33,995 bases of DNA from Methyloversatilis sp. XJ19-49 (GCF_024580145.1 NZ_JANINI010000021.1:1-33995), one strand, 5' to 3'; counted from the first letter of the stretch, positions 18,519 to 26,067 are shown. Program-made: numbers and translations. The notes: generated by a model from the letters alone, not told the origin.

Positions 18519-18842
18519 CTGCTTTCAACCACTGCGCTTTTCGTCGCCACCGCACTGGCGGAGATCGTCGGCTGCTATCTGCCCTGGCTGTGGCTGAAGG
18601 ACCGCGCGCCGGTATGGGTGCTGCTGCCGGCGGCGATGTCGCTGGCCGTCTTCGTCTGGCTGCTCACGCTGCATCCGACCGCCGCCGGGCGCGTCTATGC
18701 GGCGTATGGCGGCGTTTATGTGTGCGTTGCGGTGCTGTGGCTGTGGTTGGTTGACGGCGAACGCCCGCACCTTTGGGACATCACCGGCGTCTCGGTGGCG
18801 CTGGCCGGAATGGCCATCATCATGTTCGCGCCGCGCACCTGA
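18513..18842 (+). CDS. YnfA-family (UPF0060) small membrane protein
   Basis: Four-helix inner-membrane protein of 109 aa, matching the E. coli YnfA family in length and in blocks such as [33 protein letters not shown] and [10 protein letters not shown]. YnfA proteins resemble small multidrug resistance transporters; the physiological substrate is uncertain. The likely start is TTG at 18513, with GGAG (18501-18504) 8 nt upstream. Both the start codon and the GGAG fall inside the CTTG heptamer array. An in-frame ATG at 18435 would add 26 residues encoded by the repeats and matching nothing in the family. The gene is 26 bp upstream of the SDR gene. Confidence 0.87.
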   Translation: MNLLSTTALFVATALAEIVGCYLPWLWLKDRAPVWVLLPAAMSLAVFVWLLTLHPTAAGRVYAAYGGVYVCVAVLWLWLVDGERPHLWDITGVSVALAGMAIIMFAPRT

Positions 18843-18868
18843 CGCCCATTCATCAAGGAGAATTCCGC

Positions 18869-19648
18869 ATGGATCTGCAACTGAAGAACCGTCTCGCGCT
18901 GGTGTCCGGCAGCACCGCCGGCATCGGCTACGCCATCGCCGAGGCGCTGCTGCGCGAAGGCGCGCGCGTCATCGTCAATGGCCGCACGCAGGCGGCGGTC
19001 GACGCCGCCGTCGCGAAGCTGGGTGTGGGGGCGATCGGCTTTGCCGGCGATCTGGCCAGCGCGGCCGGCGCCGACGCGCTGGCGAAGGCGCACCCGGACA
19101 TCGACATCCTGGTGAACAACCTCGGCATCTTCGAGCCGAAAGCGTTCGAGGACATTCCCGATGCCGACTGGACGCGCTTCTTCGACGTGAACGTGCTGAG
19201 CGGCGTGCGGCTGTCGCGCCAGGTGCTGCCCGGCATGAAGCGACGCAACTGGGGCCGCATCCTGTTCATATCGAGCGAGAGCGGCATCCAGATTCCCGCC
19301 GAAATGATCCACTACGGCATGACCAAATCGGCGCAGATCGCGATTGCGCGGGGTCTGGCCGAGTCGGTCGCCGGCACCGGCATCACCGTCAACAGCGTGC
19401 TGCCGGGTCCGACCCGCTCGCGCGGCGTCGAGGAATTCGTGCAGACGCTGGCCAATGAAAGCGGCCAGAGCTTCGAGGCCTTCGAAAAGGAGTTCTTCGA
19501 GAAGGTGCGCCCGACCTCGCTGATCAAGCGCTTCGCCACGCCGGAAGAAGTCGCCGCGATGGTCGTCTATCTGGCCAGTCCGCTGGCGTCGGCGACCACA
19601 GGCGCGGCGGTGCGGGTCGATGGCGGCACGGTGAAGGGCGCCTTCTGA
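18869..19648 (+). CDS. Short-chain dehydrogenase/reductase (SDR)
   Basis: Cytoplasmic NAD(P)-dependent oxidoreductase of 259 aa with a Rossmann fold. GSTAGIG at residues 14-20 binds the cofactor and NNLG at 83-86 stabilises the central sheet. A serine in ISSESG (about 136-138) together with Y149 and K153 (YGMTK) forms the catalytic set. The late PGPTRS loop and DGG near the C-terminus are also typical. NGR after strand two suggests NADP preference, tentatively. The substrate is unknown. A strong AAGGAG lies 8 nt before the ATG, and the gene follows ynfA closely. The in-frame ATG at 18773 lies inside the ynfA-like gene and was not used. Confidence 0.92.
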   Translation: MDLQLKNRLALVSGSTAGIGYAIAEALLREGARVIVNGRTQAAVDAAVAKLGVGAIGFAGDLASAAGADALAKAHPDIDILVNNLGIFEPKAFEDIPDADWTRFFDVNVLSGVRLSRQVLPGMKRRNWGRILFISSESGIQIPAEMIHYGMTKSAQIAIARGLAESVAGTGITVNSVLPGPTRSRGVEEFVQTLANESGQSFEAFEKEFFEKVRPTSLIKRFATPEEVAAMVVYLASPLASATTGAAVRVDGGTVKGAF

Positions 19649-19730
19649 ACTGCGTGACGGCACGTCTCGGATTGCAGGGGAAACACGTTCTTCAAGGCTG
19701 TCCGGAATGAGGCGTCCTTGGTAGTGTTCG

Positions 19731-19744
19731 GGTGCAGTGCTTGC
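19731..19744 (+). promoter_or_regulatory. Possible sigma-54 (-24/-12) promoter for the PEP-CTERM gene
   Basis: GGTGCAGTGCTTGC has GG and GC separated by exactly 10 nt and a perfect TTGC at the -12 element, about 64 bp before the ATG at 19808. The -24 element matches poorly outside the GG (TGCA instead of CACG). PEP-CTERM genes in exosortase-bearing bacteria are often preceded by sigma-54 promoters under the PrsK/PrsR system, which makes the site worth noting. A chance match is quite possible in this GC-rich DNA. Confidence 0.3.
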
Positions 19745-19807
19745 GCCGGCGCGGCCACAAGGGCACGACCCGGCAGATGGATGTCCTTCCTTATCCGGGA
19801 AAAACCG

Positions 19808-20503
19808 ATGAAACTCAGACTTGCCGCCTCGTGCATCACCGCTTCGATCATGTACTTCGCCGCGGCGCCGGCGCTGGCAGCCGACTACTACCTGGAAATA
19901 CCGCGCATCAATGGCGGTTCGGTCGCCGAAAACTACAAGGACCAGATAGAGGTCTTTTCTTTCAACTGGACGCTGTCCAACACGGCGTCCACCGGTCCGT
20001 CCGGCAGTACGGCATCGCGGCCGGTGTTCGGTGATCTGGAATGGATGCAGGCGGTGGATCAGAGCATCCCCAAACTGTTTGAAGGTGTGGCGAACGGCAA
20101 TGTAGTCGGCAAGGTGACGCTCAGCTTCGTCAAGTCGGGCGAGGAGCAAGCCCATCGCTACTTCACGATGACCTTCGAAGACGCCACGCTGACCTCGTTG
20201 AGCCTGGCCGGGGCCTCGGGCGGTGACCCGCTGGCATCCCTCAGTCTGAGTTACAAGGCAATCGAACTTGCCTACTATCCGAAGGACAAGGGCGGAAAGC
20301 TCGGTGACGCCATCAAGGCGAACTGGGATCTGGAAGGGGTGAAGGGCGACGCACGCGTACTGATGCAGCTTGCATCACCCGACACGCCCATCGTGCTCGA
20401 CGTGTCGCAACCCATACCCGAACCGGAGCAGGCGGCCCTGCTGCTCACCGGCCTCGGCCTGATCGGCTGGGTGGCGCGTCGCCAGCGCGCCCGCCTCTGC
20501 TGA
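19808..20503 (+). CDS. Secreted Hcp-fold protein with PEP-CTERM sorting signal
   Basis: Protein of 231 aa. Residues 1-25 are a Sec signal peptide (ALAA before DYYLEI). Residues about 26-160 match the Hcp1 (type VI secretion tube) family: DYYLEIPRINGGS, IEVFSFNW, a KLFEGVANG segment, the TMTFEDATLTSLSL strand pair and LSLSYKAIEL. The tail has PEP at 204-206, a hydrophobic helix (209-222) and RRQRAR, the PEP-CTERM signal recognised by exosortase in EPS-producing Gram-negatives. Classical Hcp has neither a signal peptide nor a sorting tail, so this one probably acts at the surface or in the matrix rather than in a type VI apparatus. No type VI genes are nearby. ATG at 19808 was chosen because it begins the signal peptide. 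Confidence 0.85.
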   Translation: MKLRLAASCITASIMYFAAAPALAADYYLEIPRINGGSVAENYKDQIEVFSFNWTLSNTASTGPSGSTASRPVFGDLEWMQAVDQSIPKLFEGVANGNVVGKVTLSFVKSGEEQAHRYFTMTFEDATLTSLSLAGASGGDPLASLSLSYKAIELAYYPKDKGGKLGDAIKANWDLEGVKGDARVLMQLASPDTPIVLDVSQPIPEPEQAALLLTGLGLIGWVARRQRARLC

Positions 20504-20523
20504 CTGCCACGAGGTTTGCCAAC

Positions 20524-20539
20524 GCCGGTGTCCCCCGGC
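20524..20539 (+). terminator. Weak hairpin after the PEP-CTERM gene
   Basis: GCCGG and CCGGC pair across a 6-nt loop about 20 nt after the stop codon, followed by the short T-rich sequence TGTTTG. The stem is only 5 bp and there is no true U-tract, so this may be a weak terminator or nothing. Confidence 0.25.
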
Positions 20540-20594
20540 TGTTTGCATCGCCTGCAGCACGTCTTTCCCGCGTCCGCGCTTGTCGGAAACCTTC

Positions 20595-20665
20595 TCCGGC
20601 CGGGTGCGACGCGGCGCTTCCTGCGAAATCGTTCCGGCCGGGCGTGAGCTGCGCGCCGGCGCAGC
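20595..20665. repeat. Direct and inverted repeats upstream of the DMF transporter operon
   Basis: The 320-bp gap 20504-20823 has no gene. It holds two copies of the 10-mer TCCGGCCGGG (20595-20604 and 20633-20642), 38 bp apart (close to 3.6 helical turns). It also holds a perfect 7-bp inverted repeat GCTGCGC-GCCG-GCGCAGC (20648-20665). These could be operators for the LuxR-type regulator of the cluster. No clear -35/-10 pair is seen. The end of the gap carries AAGGAG (20811-20816), the ribosome-binding site of the next gene. Confidence 0.35.
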
Positions 20666-20823
20666 GCCACTCACGCTGACCCGCCTCGCGGTCGCGCGCC
20701 ATCCCTGCACACCGTTCATCTGTACGGGTTCCGCCGTCGCGACACGGCGCCTAAGCTCCGGGTCACTGCGGGCTTGCCGGCGCCTGCCACCGCTTTTCAT
20801 CCGACCCCGAAGGAGCCTTACAG

Positions 20824-22107
20824 ATGACACACCCCGTCGATCGTCGCCAGGTCATCAAGGGCATGGGCGCGCTGGCCGCGTCGGCCGCGCTGCCGTTCTC
20901 GATGCCGGCGCAGGCGCAGAAGAAGCCGACCGGCAAGCCCATCGTGATCGGGCTGACGATTTCGCAGACGGCCGCCGCAGGGGTGGCCGATCACGGCGAT
21001 CACCTGAACGGTTCCATCCTCGCGATGGAAGAGATCAACGCCAATGGCGGCATCCTTGGCCGGCCGCTCGAACTCAAGCCGGTCGATGTGGATCTGCTGT
21101 CGCCGGAAAGCTGCCAGGCGGTGGTGCGCAAGCTGGTGGACATGAAGGTGCATGCCATTTCGTCGCCCTTCCTTTTCGTGCCGATTCCGGCCATGGATGC
21201 GTCGGTCGGCTACAAGTGCCCTTATCTGAACGGCAACACGCAGCGCGCGGCGACCGACCTCGTCGCCGCCAATCCGCAGAAGTACGGCCACATTTTCCAG
21301 ATGGACCCGTCGGAGGTGTATTACGGCTACACCTTCCCGAAATTCCTCGAGGACATGCAGGACAAGGGGGGCTGGAAGCCGATCAACAACAAGGTGCACA
21401 TCGTCCAGGAGCAGATCGCCTACAACCAGACGATTTCCCGCGCCTGTCAGGAAGCGCTGACGAAGAGCCGATTCGAACTGGCGAAGGTGACGGACATCCA
21501 GTATCCGGTGCAGGACTGGGGCGCGGTCGTCCGCGACATCAAGAAGACCGGCGCCGGCGCGGTCATGATCGACCACTGGGTGGCCGCCGAGTACGCCGCC
21601 TTCGTCAAGCAGTTCCGCGCCAATCCGCTCAAGGGCGCGCTGGTGTATCTGCAGTACGGGCCGTCGCAACCGGAATTCCTGCAGCTCGCCGGCAAGAACG
21701 CCGAAGGCTTCGTGTGGAGCACGGTGCTCGGCGTGTATGCCGACGAAAAGGGTCGCGCCTTCCGCGAAAAGTACAAGAAGCGCTTCCCGGCCAAGGTGAT
21801 GGGCCTGTGCTACACCGGCAGCGGCTACGACATCGTCAATTTCCTCGCCCAGGCGTGGACGGCGGTCGGCGACCCGGACAAGTTCGATGCGGTGAATGAC
21901 TACATCCGCAAGACGCCGTTCCGCGGCGTGTGCGGCTGGTCCTACCTGAACAATGCGCGGCAGGAAGGCGTGCATTACCCGGTCGGCACCGACGATCTGG
22001 AAAAGGGCATGGCCCAGCTCTACTTCCAGGTGCAGAACGGCGAACACAAGATCATCTATCCGAACAAGCTGATCGAAACGCCGTTCAAGCCCGCGTCCTG
22101 GATGTAA
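20824..22107 (+). CDS. ABC transporter substrate-binding protein, amide/branched-chain amino acid type, Tat signal
   Basis: Periplasmic binding protein of 427 aa (LivK/AmiC-like type I fold) that opens a five-component importer operon. Residues 6-12 read DRRQVIK, a twin-arginine motif, followed by a hydrophobic stretch and AQA at about 30-32, so export is probably by Tat. The mature part has IVIGLTISQTAAAG, the INANGGILGRPLEL block and a late GSGYDIVNFLAQAW segment, all typical of this class. Its relatives include binding proteins for short-chain amides and urea. With dimethylformamidase genes downstream, DMF or a related amide is the likely ligand (inference). AAGGAG precedes the ATG at good spacing. 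Confidence 0.9.
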   Translation: MTHPVDRRQVIKGMGALAASAALPFSMPAQAQKKPTGKPIVIGLTISQTAAAGVADHGDHLNGSILAMEEINANGGILGRPLELKPVDVDLLSPESCQAVVRKLVDMKVHAISSPFLFVPIPAMDASVGYKCPYLNGNTQRAATDLVAANPQKYGHIFQMDPSEVYYGYTFPKFLEDMQDKGGWKPINNKVHIVQEQIAYNQTISRACQEALTKSRFELAKVTDIQYPVQDWGAVVRDIKKTGAGAVMIDHWVAAEYAAFVKQFRANPLKGALVYLQYGPSQPEFLQLAGKNAEGFVWSTVLGVYADEKGRAFREKYKKRFPAKVMGLCYTGSGYDIVNFLAQAWTAVGDPDKFDAVNDYIRKTPFRGVCGWSYLNNARQEGVHYPVGTDDLEKGMAQLYFQVQNGEHKIIYPNKLIETPFKPASWM

Positions 22108-22118
22108 TCGACGTGACC

Positions 22119-22859
22119 ATGGCTCAGGCAGGGGACCCGCTGTTCGCCTGCGACGACATCCGCCTCGATCTGGGCGGGCGCGAAATCCTGCGCGGCGTGT
22201 CGCTGTCGATCCGGCGCGGCGAGGTGCTCGGCATGATCGGGCCCAACGGCGCCGGCAAGACCAGCCTGCTCGAAGTGCTGTCCGGGCGCATCCGGCCGAA
22301 GTCGGGCACGGTGACCTTCAAGGGTCGGGACGTGACCGCGCTGCGGCTGCACGAGCGCGCCCGGCTCGGTCTGGGTCGCACCTACCAGACGCCGGTTGTG
22401 CCGGAGGAACTGACCGTGGCCGAAGTGCTGAAATCGGCGCGCCAGGCCTACCCGCCCTATCTGACGCGCCACCACGCGGAGTGGGCGTGCGAGCTGCTCG
22501 GTCTGACGGTCGATGAAGACCTGATTGCCGGCCGGCTCGAAACCCTGAACCGGCGCAAGCTGCTGCTGGCCTGTCTGCTGATGCGCCGCCCGCCGCTGCT
22601 GCTGATGGACGAGCCGGCCGCCGGGCTGATCAATTCCGAAGTCGACGAAATCGACCATCTGGTGCGCCTGCTGGCCAAGGAGCTGAACCTGGCCATCCTG
22701 ATCGTCGAACACCGCATCGAACTGCTCGACGCGATCGCCGACCGCGTCATGGTGATGGACGTCGGCGAGGTGATCGCCGAAGGCAGTCTGCAGCACATCC
22801 TCGGCGACGCCCGGGTGCGCGCCGCCTATTTCGACAGCATCGGCGAGGTGCACGCATGA
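22119..22859 (+). CDS. ABC transporter ATP-binding protein, LivG-like, with degenerate signature motif
   Basis: Nucleotide-binding subunit of 246 aa. The Walker A is GPNGAGKT (41-48), the Q-loop residue lies in RTYQ (87-90), Walker B is LLLMDEP (160-166) and the H-loop histidine is H198. The ABC signature, normally LSGGQ or LSYGQ in LivG, reads ETLNRRK at 141-147, so the glycines that contact ATP across the dimer are lost. The partner LivF-like subunit keeps a good signature, so the dimer should have one normal and one degenerate ATP site. ATG at 22119 is preferred; a GTG at 22113 is an alternative. It overlaps livF by 4 nt. Confidence 0.9.
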   Translation: MAQAGDPLFACDDIRLDLGGREILRGVSLSIRRGEVLGMIGPNGAGKTSLLEVLSGRIRPKSGTVTFKGRDVTALRLHERARLGLGRTYQTPVVPEELTVAEVLKSARQAYPPYLTRHHAEWACELLGLTVDEDLIAGRLETLNRRKLLLACLLMRRPPLLLMDEPAAGLINSEVDEIDHLVRLLAKELNLAILIVEHRIELLDAIADRVMVMDVGEVIAEGSLQHILGDARVRAAYFDSIGEVHA

Positions 22860-23599
22860 GCGCCACCGCCACGCCACCGGCCGACGCCGGTCGAGAAATC
22901 CTGAAGGTGGAAGGCCTGTCCGCCGGCTACGGGCCGCTGCGCGTGCTGCACGACCTCGACCTGTCGGTGCATGCCGGCGAGCGGGTCGGCATCGTCGGCC
23001 TGAACGGTCACGGCAAGTCCACATTGTTCCTCGCCATCGCCGGCCTGACCGGCTGGCAGCGCGGTTCGATCAAGCTCAATGGCGTCGAGGTTGGCGGCAC
23101 GCGCAGCCAGGGACCGGGTCGCTACACACATCGCGTGGTCAAGCTCGGTCTGGCGCTGATGCCGCAGGGCGATGAGATTTTTCAGGGACTGACGGTGGAA
23201 GAACATCTCGACAGCGGGGCCTTCACGCCGCGCGCCTGGCGCGAGCGCGCCGCGCGCAAGCGGCGCGTGCTCGAGATCTTTCCACCACTCGAAAAGCTGA
23301 TGAAGACGCCGGTCGGCCGGCTGTCCGGCGGCGAGCGGCGCATGGTGTCGCTCGGTCGCGGGCTGATGGCCGAAGCATCGCTGTTCCTGGTCGACGAGCC
23401 GTCGCTGGGCCTCGCGCCGAAGATCAGCAAGAGCGTCATCAACGCCTTGATGAGCGTCGAACTGAATGACGCGGCGATGGTGATTGCAGAACAGAACGTG
23501 TCGCTGCTGGAAGGGCGCGTGTCGCGCCTGATCGGCATGCATGTCGGAAAACTCAAGGGCGAAGCATCCGCAGCGTCCCGATCCCGTCCGGAGGTCTGA
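22856..23599 (+). CDS. ABC transporter ATP-binding protein, LivF-like
   Basis: Second nucleotide-binding subunit of the importer, 247 aa. It has Walker A GLNGHGKST at 48-56, a canonical signature LSGGE at 156-160, Walker B LVDEP at 178-182, and the EPSLGLAPKI segment typical of LivF. It powers uptake of the ligand bound by the upstream periplasmic protein. The ATG overlaps the livG stop (ATGA). The H-loop position reads AEQN, the usual form in LivF rather than histidine. A GGAGG at its end serves the next gene. Confidence 0.92.
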   Translation: MSATATPPADAGREILKVEGLSAGYGPLRVLHDLDLSVHAGERVGIVGLNGHGKSTLFLAIAGLTGWQRGSIKLNGVEVGGTRSQGPGRYTHRVVKLGLALMPQGDEIFQGLTVEEHLDSGAFTPRAWRERAARKRRVLEIFPPLEKLMKTPVGRLSGGERRMVSLGRGLMAEASLFLVDEPSLGLAPKISKSVINALMSVELNDAAMVIAEQNVSLLEGRVSRLIGMHVGKLKGEASAASRSRPEV

Positions 23600-23602
23600 T
23601 TC

Positions 23603-24487
23603 GTGGAGTGGCCGTCCATCCTGTTGTCGGGCATCACGCTGGCGGCCATCTACGGCCTGCTTGCGATCGGCATTTCCATCACCTGGTCCAGCCTGGGCAT
23701 GGTGAACATGGCTTACGGCCTGACCTTCGCCGCCTCCGGCTACGGCGGCTGGCTGATGGCCGAGCACTTCAGCGAAGCCGGTGTGCTGGTCATCCTGGCC
23801 GGCATCGTCACCGGCGCGCTGATCGGCGTCATCGTGTGCCTGATCGCCTTCATCCCCATCCACGACAAGCCCAACTTCAATGTGCGCGGCCTGATCGCCA
23901 CGCTGGCGCTGAGCCTGATCGGTACCCAGCTGCTGCTGATGACCTTCGGCCCGCAGGCCAAGACGCTGCCGCCGCTGTTTGGCGAGTGGCAGTGGGAGAT
24001 GACCGAAGAACTGATCCTGACCGCCGACCAGGTGGGCACCTTGCTGTCGTCATTGCTGCTGCTCGGACTGACGCTGGCGTGGATGAAGGGCAGCCGGCGC
24101 GGGCTGGAGATCCGCGCCATGATGATGAATCCGTATGGCGCGGCGATCTGCGGCATCGGCGTGCGCAGCACCGGCATCTACGTGATGGCGATCACTGGCG
24201 CGCTGGCCGGCCTCGGCGCGGTGCTGCTGTGCCAGACCTACTTCGTCAGCCCGTTCTCCGGCCTGACGCCGATGATCAAGGGTGTCAGCGTGGCGCTGTG
24301 CGGCGGGCTCGGCAGCGTGTCCGGCGCGCTCATCGCTGCCTGCATCCTGGGTCTGGTCGAGGCGCTAACCACTGCGTATCTGGGCGGGCAGTACGTGCTG
24401 ATCACCCAGTTCATCGTCATCATCGTCATTCTGCTGATCCGCCCGCGCGGCATCGCCGGCATGCTGGACAAGGCGCGGGAGGCATGA
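23603..24487 (+). CDS. ABC transporter permease, LivH-like
   Basis: Inner-membrane permease of 294 aa with about eight hydrophobic segments. Family features include the N-terminal SGITLAAIYGLLAIG, the NMAYGLTFA loop, the conserved RAMMMNPYGAAICGI cytoplasmic loop and GGLGSVSGALIAA. It forms the pore with the LivM-like partner. The start is GTG at 23603, placed 8 nt after GGAGG, which itself lies at the end of livF. The stop overlaps the next permease gene as ATGATG. Confidence 0.92.
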   Translation: MEWPSILLSGITLAAIYGLLAIGISITWSSLGMVNMAYGLTFAASGYGGWLMAEHFSEAGVLVILAGIVTGALIGVIVCLIAFIPIHDKPNFNVRGLIATLALSLIGTQLLLMTFGPQAKTLPPLFGEWQWEMTEELILTADQVGTLLSSLLLLGLTLAWMKGSRRGLEIRAMMMNPYGAAICGIGVRSTGIYVMAITGALAGLGAVLLCQTYFVSPFSGLTPMIKGVSVALCGGLGSVSGALIAACILGLVEALTTAYLGGQYVLITQFIVIIVILLIRPRGIAGMLDKAREA

Positions 24488-26067
24488 TGTTCAAGGTCAC
24501 GAAATCGCTCGGCTGGAAGAACCCGCAGGACAGCTGGGCGCCCGATGCGCCGCGCTGGAAGCCGCGCATGCTGCCGGTCGGCCGGCTGCGCTGGTACTGG
24601 AAGGGACCGGCGCAGGGCAGCGCGCTGTGGCGTCTGCGCTACCCCTTCACGCGGCGCACCGTGCTGCGCACGCGCGGTGTCTACAACCCGAAGACGCTGC
24701 GTGCCGAGCGCACCATCGTCGATCGCCGGCCGATCTACTGGGCGCTCGGCCTCGCCCTGCTCGCGCTGCTGCCGCCCTTTGTCGATTCCGGCGCATTGCT
24801 GGCGGCGGGCGCCGTGTTCTGCATCTATGCCGCGATCAATCTGTGCTGGATGCTCACCATCGGCACCGCCGGCATCTTTTCGCTGGCCAGCCCGGCGGTG
24901 GTCGGCGCCGCGGCCTACGGCTCCTCATGGCTGGCCATTGAATACGGCCTGCCGTGGTGGACCCTGCCCTTCATCGGCAGCGGCATCGGCCTCGTCTTCG
25001 GCGCCATCATCGCGATACCGGCGACCCGCCTCGACGGCTTCTACTACGCGCTGCTGACGCTGGGCATCAACGAACTGTGCCGCGTCTATGTCGTGCAGTC
25101 GCGCGTGTTCGGCTCGGCAACAGGCGGCCTGTACGGCGCGCCCTCCTACATGCCGGAGGGTTGGGACGAAACCAGCCAGCTCAGGCTGGGCGTCTATGCC
25201 TGCCTGGCGCTGATGATCGCCGCGCTGTTCCTTTACCGCTTCGTCAATGGCACGCGTCTGGGCCGCATCCTGCGCGCCGCACCCGAGAAGAAGGAGGCGT
25301 TCGCCGAAGCGACCGGCATCGACTTCCGCTCGGCGCGGGTGCGCGTGTTCCTGATTTCGTCGATCGCGCTCGGTGTCATCGGCGGCTTCTACGCCACCCA
25401 CTTCCGCGGCGCCTCGCCGACGCTGTTCTCGTTCGATCTGGTGCTGATGATGCTGGCGATGATCGTCATCGGCGGGCTGGGTCGCGCCGAAGGGGCCGTG
25501 GTCGGCACGCTCATCGTCATCTTCATCGAAAAGTACCTGATCGACTGGGGGCCGGCCCGGCTCATCCTGATCGGTCTGATCATGCTCGGCGTCGTGCTGT
25601 TCCTACGCGGCGGCCTGTTCGGCATGAAGCAGCAGTTCCGCGCCTGGCGGAACAAGAAGAAAAGCGAACGCCGTTCAACCCGCGCCGAAAAAGGAGGCGA
25701 AATGCTGCCCGAAGAAGCCACCGAAACCCGCGACAAGGACCAGATCTTCGCCCGCCGCTTCGACAAGCAGCAGCGCGATTTCCTGAAGACGCTGGTGACC
25801 GACGACGTGATCGAGGAACACCGAGCGAAGCCGCTCGGCCAGCACAGCGAACAGCTGGAGCGCCTGCTGGTGTATTTCCGCCGCGGCGTGCAGAACGACA
25901 AGTACGCCATCGTCGCCACCGTTCCTTTCAAGGAGTACCGCGTGATCGCGCTGTCCGGCTTCCGCGGCGTGGCGCCGCGCGTGGTCGACGACAAGGTGTA
26001 TGCGACCGAGGACGAGGCCTATCACGGCGTGTTCCTGCGTCGCGTGCAGGACCTGCTCGAGTCGTAA
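24484..26067 (+). CDS. LivM-like ABC permease fused in frame to the N,N-dimethylformamidase small subunit
   Basis: The frame is open for 527 codons. Residues about 84-376 are a LivM-like permease (GTAGIFSLASPAVVGAAAYGS, the FYYALLTLGINELCR helix and GGLGRAEGAVVGT). Residues 381-406 are a highly charged linker. From M407 the sequence is the small subunit of N,N-dimethylformamidase. There is no stop between them: the codons around 25660-25704 read straight through. The permease also has an unusual soluble N-terminal extension of about 80 residues. Since the LivM C-terminus faces the cytoplasm, a fusion would hold the enzyme subunit at the inner mouth of the importer. A loss-of-stop mutation or sequencing error is the main alternative. 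The start at 24484 overlaps livH by 4 nt; 24487 is also possible. Confidence 0.8.
   Translation: MMFKVTKSLGWKNPQDSWAPDAPRWKPRMLPVGRLRWYWKGPAQGSALWRLRYPFTRRTVLRTRGVYNPKTLRAERTIVDRRPIYWALGLALLALLPPFVDSGALLAAGAVFCIYAAINLCWMLTIGTAGIFSLASPAVVGAAAYGSSWLAIEYGLPWWTLPFIGSGIGLVFGAIIAIPATRLDGFYYALLTLGINELCRVYVVQSRVFGSATGGLYGAPSYMPEGWDETSQLRLGVYACLALMIAALFLYRFVNGTRLGRILRAAPEKKEAFAEATGIDFRSARVRVFLISSIALGVIGGFYATHFRGASPTLFSFDLVLMMLAMIVIGGLGRAEGAVVGTLIVIFIEKYLIDWGPARLILIGLIMLGVVLFLRGGLFGMKQQFRAWRNKKKSERRSTRAEKGGEMLPEEATETRDKDQIFARRFDKQQRDFLKTLVTDDVIEEHRAKPLGQHSEQLERLLVYFRRGVQNDKYAIVATVPFKEYRVIALSGFRGVAPRVVDDKVYATEDEAYHGVFLRRVQDLLES
25691..25697 (+). promoter_or_regulatory. Internal ribosome-binding site for the DMFase small subunit
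   Basis: AAGGAGG, a near-perfect Shine-Dalgarno sequence, lies 4 nt before the in-frame ATG at 25702 inside the permease reading frame. It suggests that the small subunit was, and probably still is, translated independently. The spacing is slightly short but workable. Confidence 0.7.
25702..26067 (+). CDS. dmfA1: N,N-dimethylformamidase small (alpha) subunit, internal start
   Basis: A polypeptide of 121 aa, charged and soluble, close to the 132 aa of the Paracoccus/Alcaligenes DMFase small subunit (size from memory). Recognisable blocks are FARRFDKQQRDFLKTLV near the start, the central LVYFRRG segment and TEDEAYHGVFLRRVQDLL at the end. DMFase is an iron enzyme of small and large subunits that hydrolyses DMF to dimethylamine and formate. 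The gene stops 25 nt before the large-subunit ATG. It has its own ATG and ribosome-binding site but lies within the permease frame, so it may be produced free, fused, or both. Confidence 0.85.
   Translation: MLPEEATETRDKDQIFARRFDKQQRDFLKTLVTDDVIEEHRAKPLGQHSEQLERLLVYFRRGVQNDKYAIVATVPFKEYRVIALSGFRGVAPRVVDDKVYATEDEAYHGVFLRRVQDLLES

Noticed and set aside
16914-18842. 642-residue plus-strand open frame across the MFS and LapA genes
   Set aside because: Only its last 109 codons (YnfA-like) match a real family; the rest is Gln-, Arg- and His-rich sequence antisense to the MFS and LapA genes, typical of high-GC shadow frames.
19808-20503. Evidence of a type VI secretion system
   Set aside because: The Hcp-like protein has a signal peptide and PEP-CTERM tail, and no tss or vgrG genes are present in the window.
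20772-20785. Second sigma-54-like GG-N10-GC match upstream of the binding-protein gene
   Set aside because: Spacing fits but TTGC at -12 is missing and the -24 region does not match; it is expected by chance at this GC content.
20580-21899. 439-residue plus-strand frame overlapping the substrate-binding protein
   Set aside because: It runs in another frame of the binding-protein gene and has no ribosome-binding site or family match.
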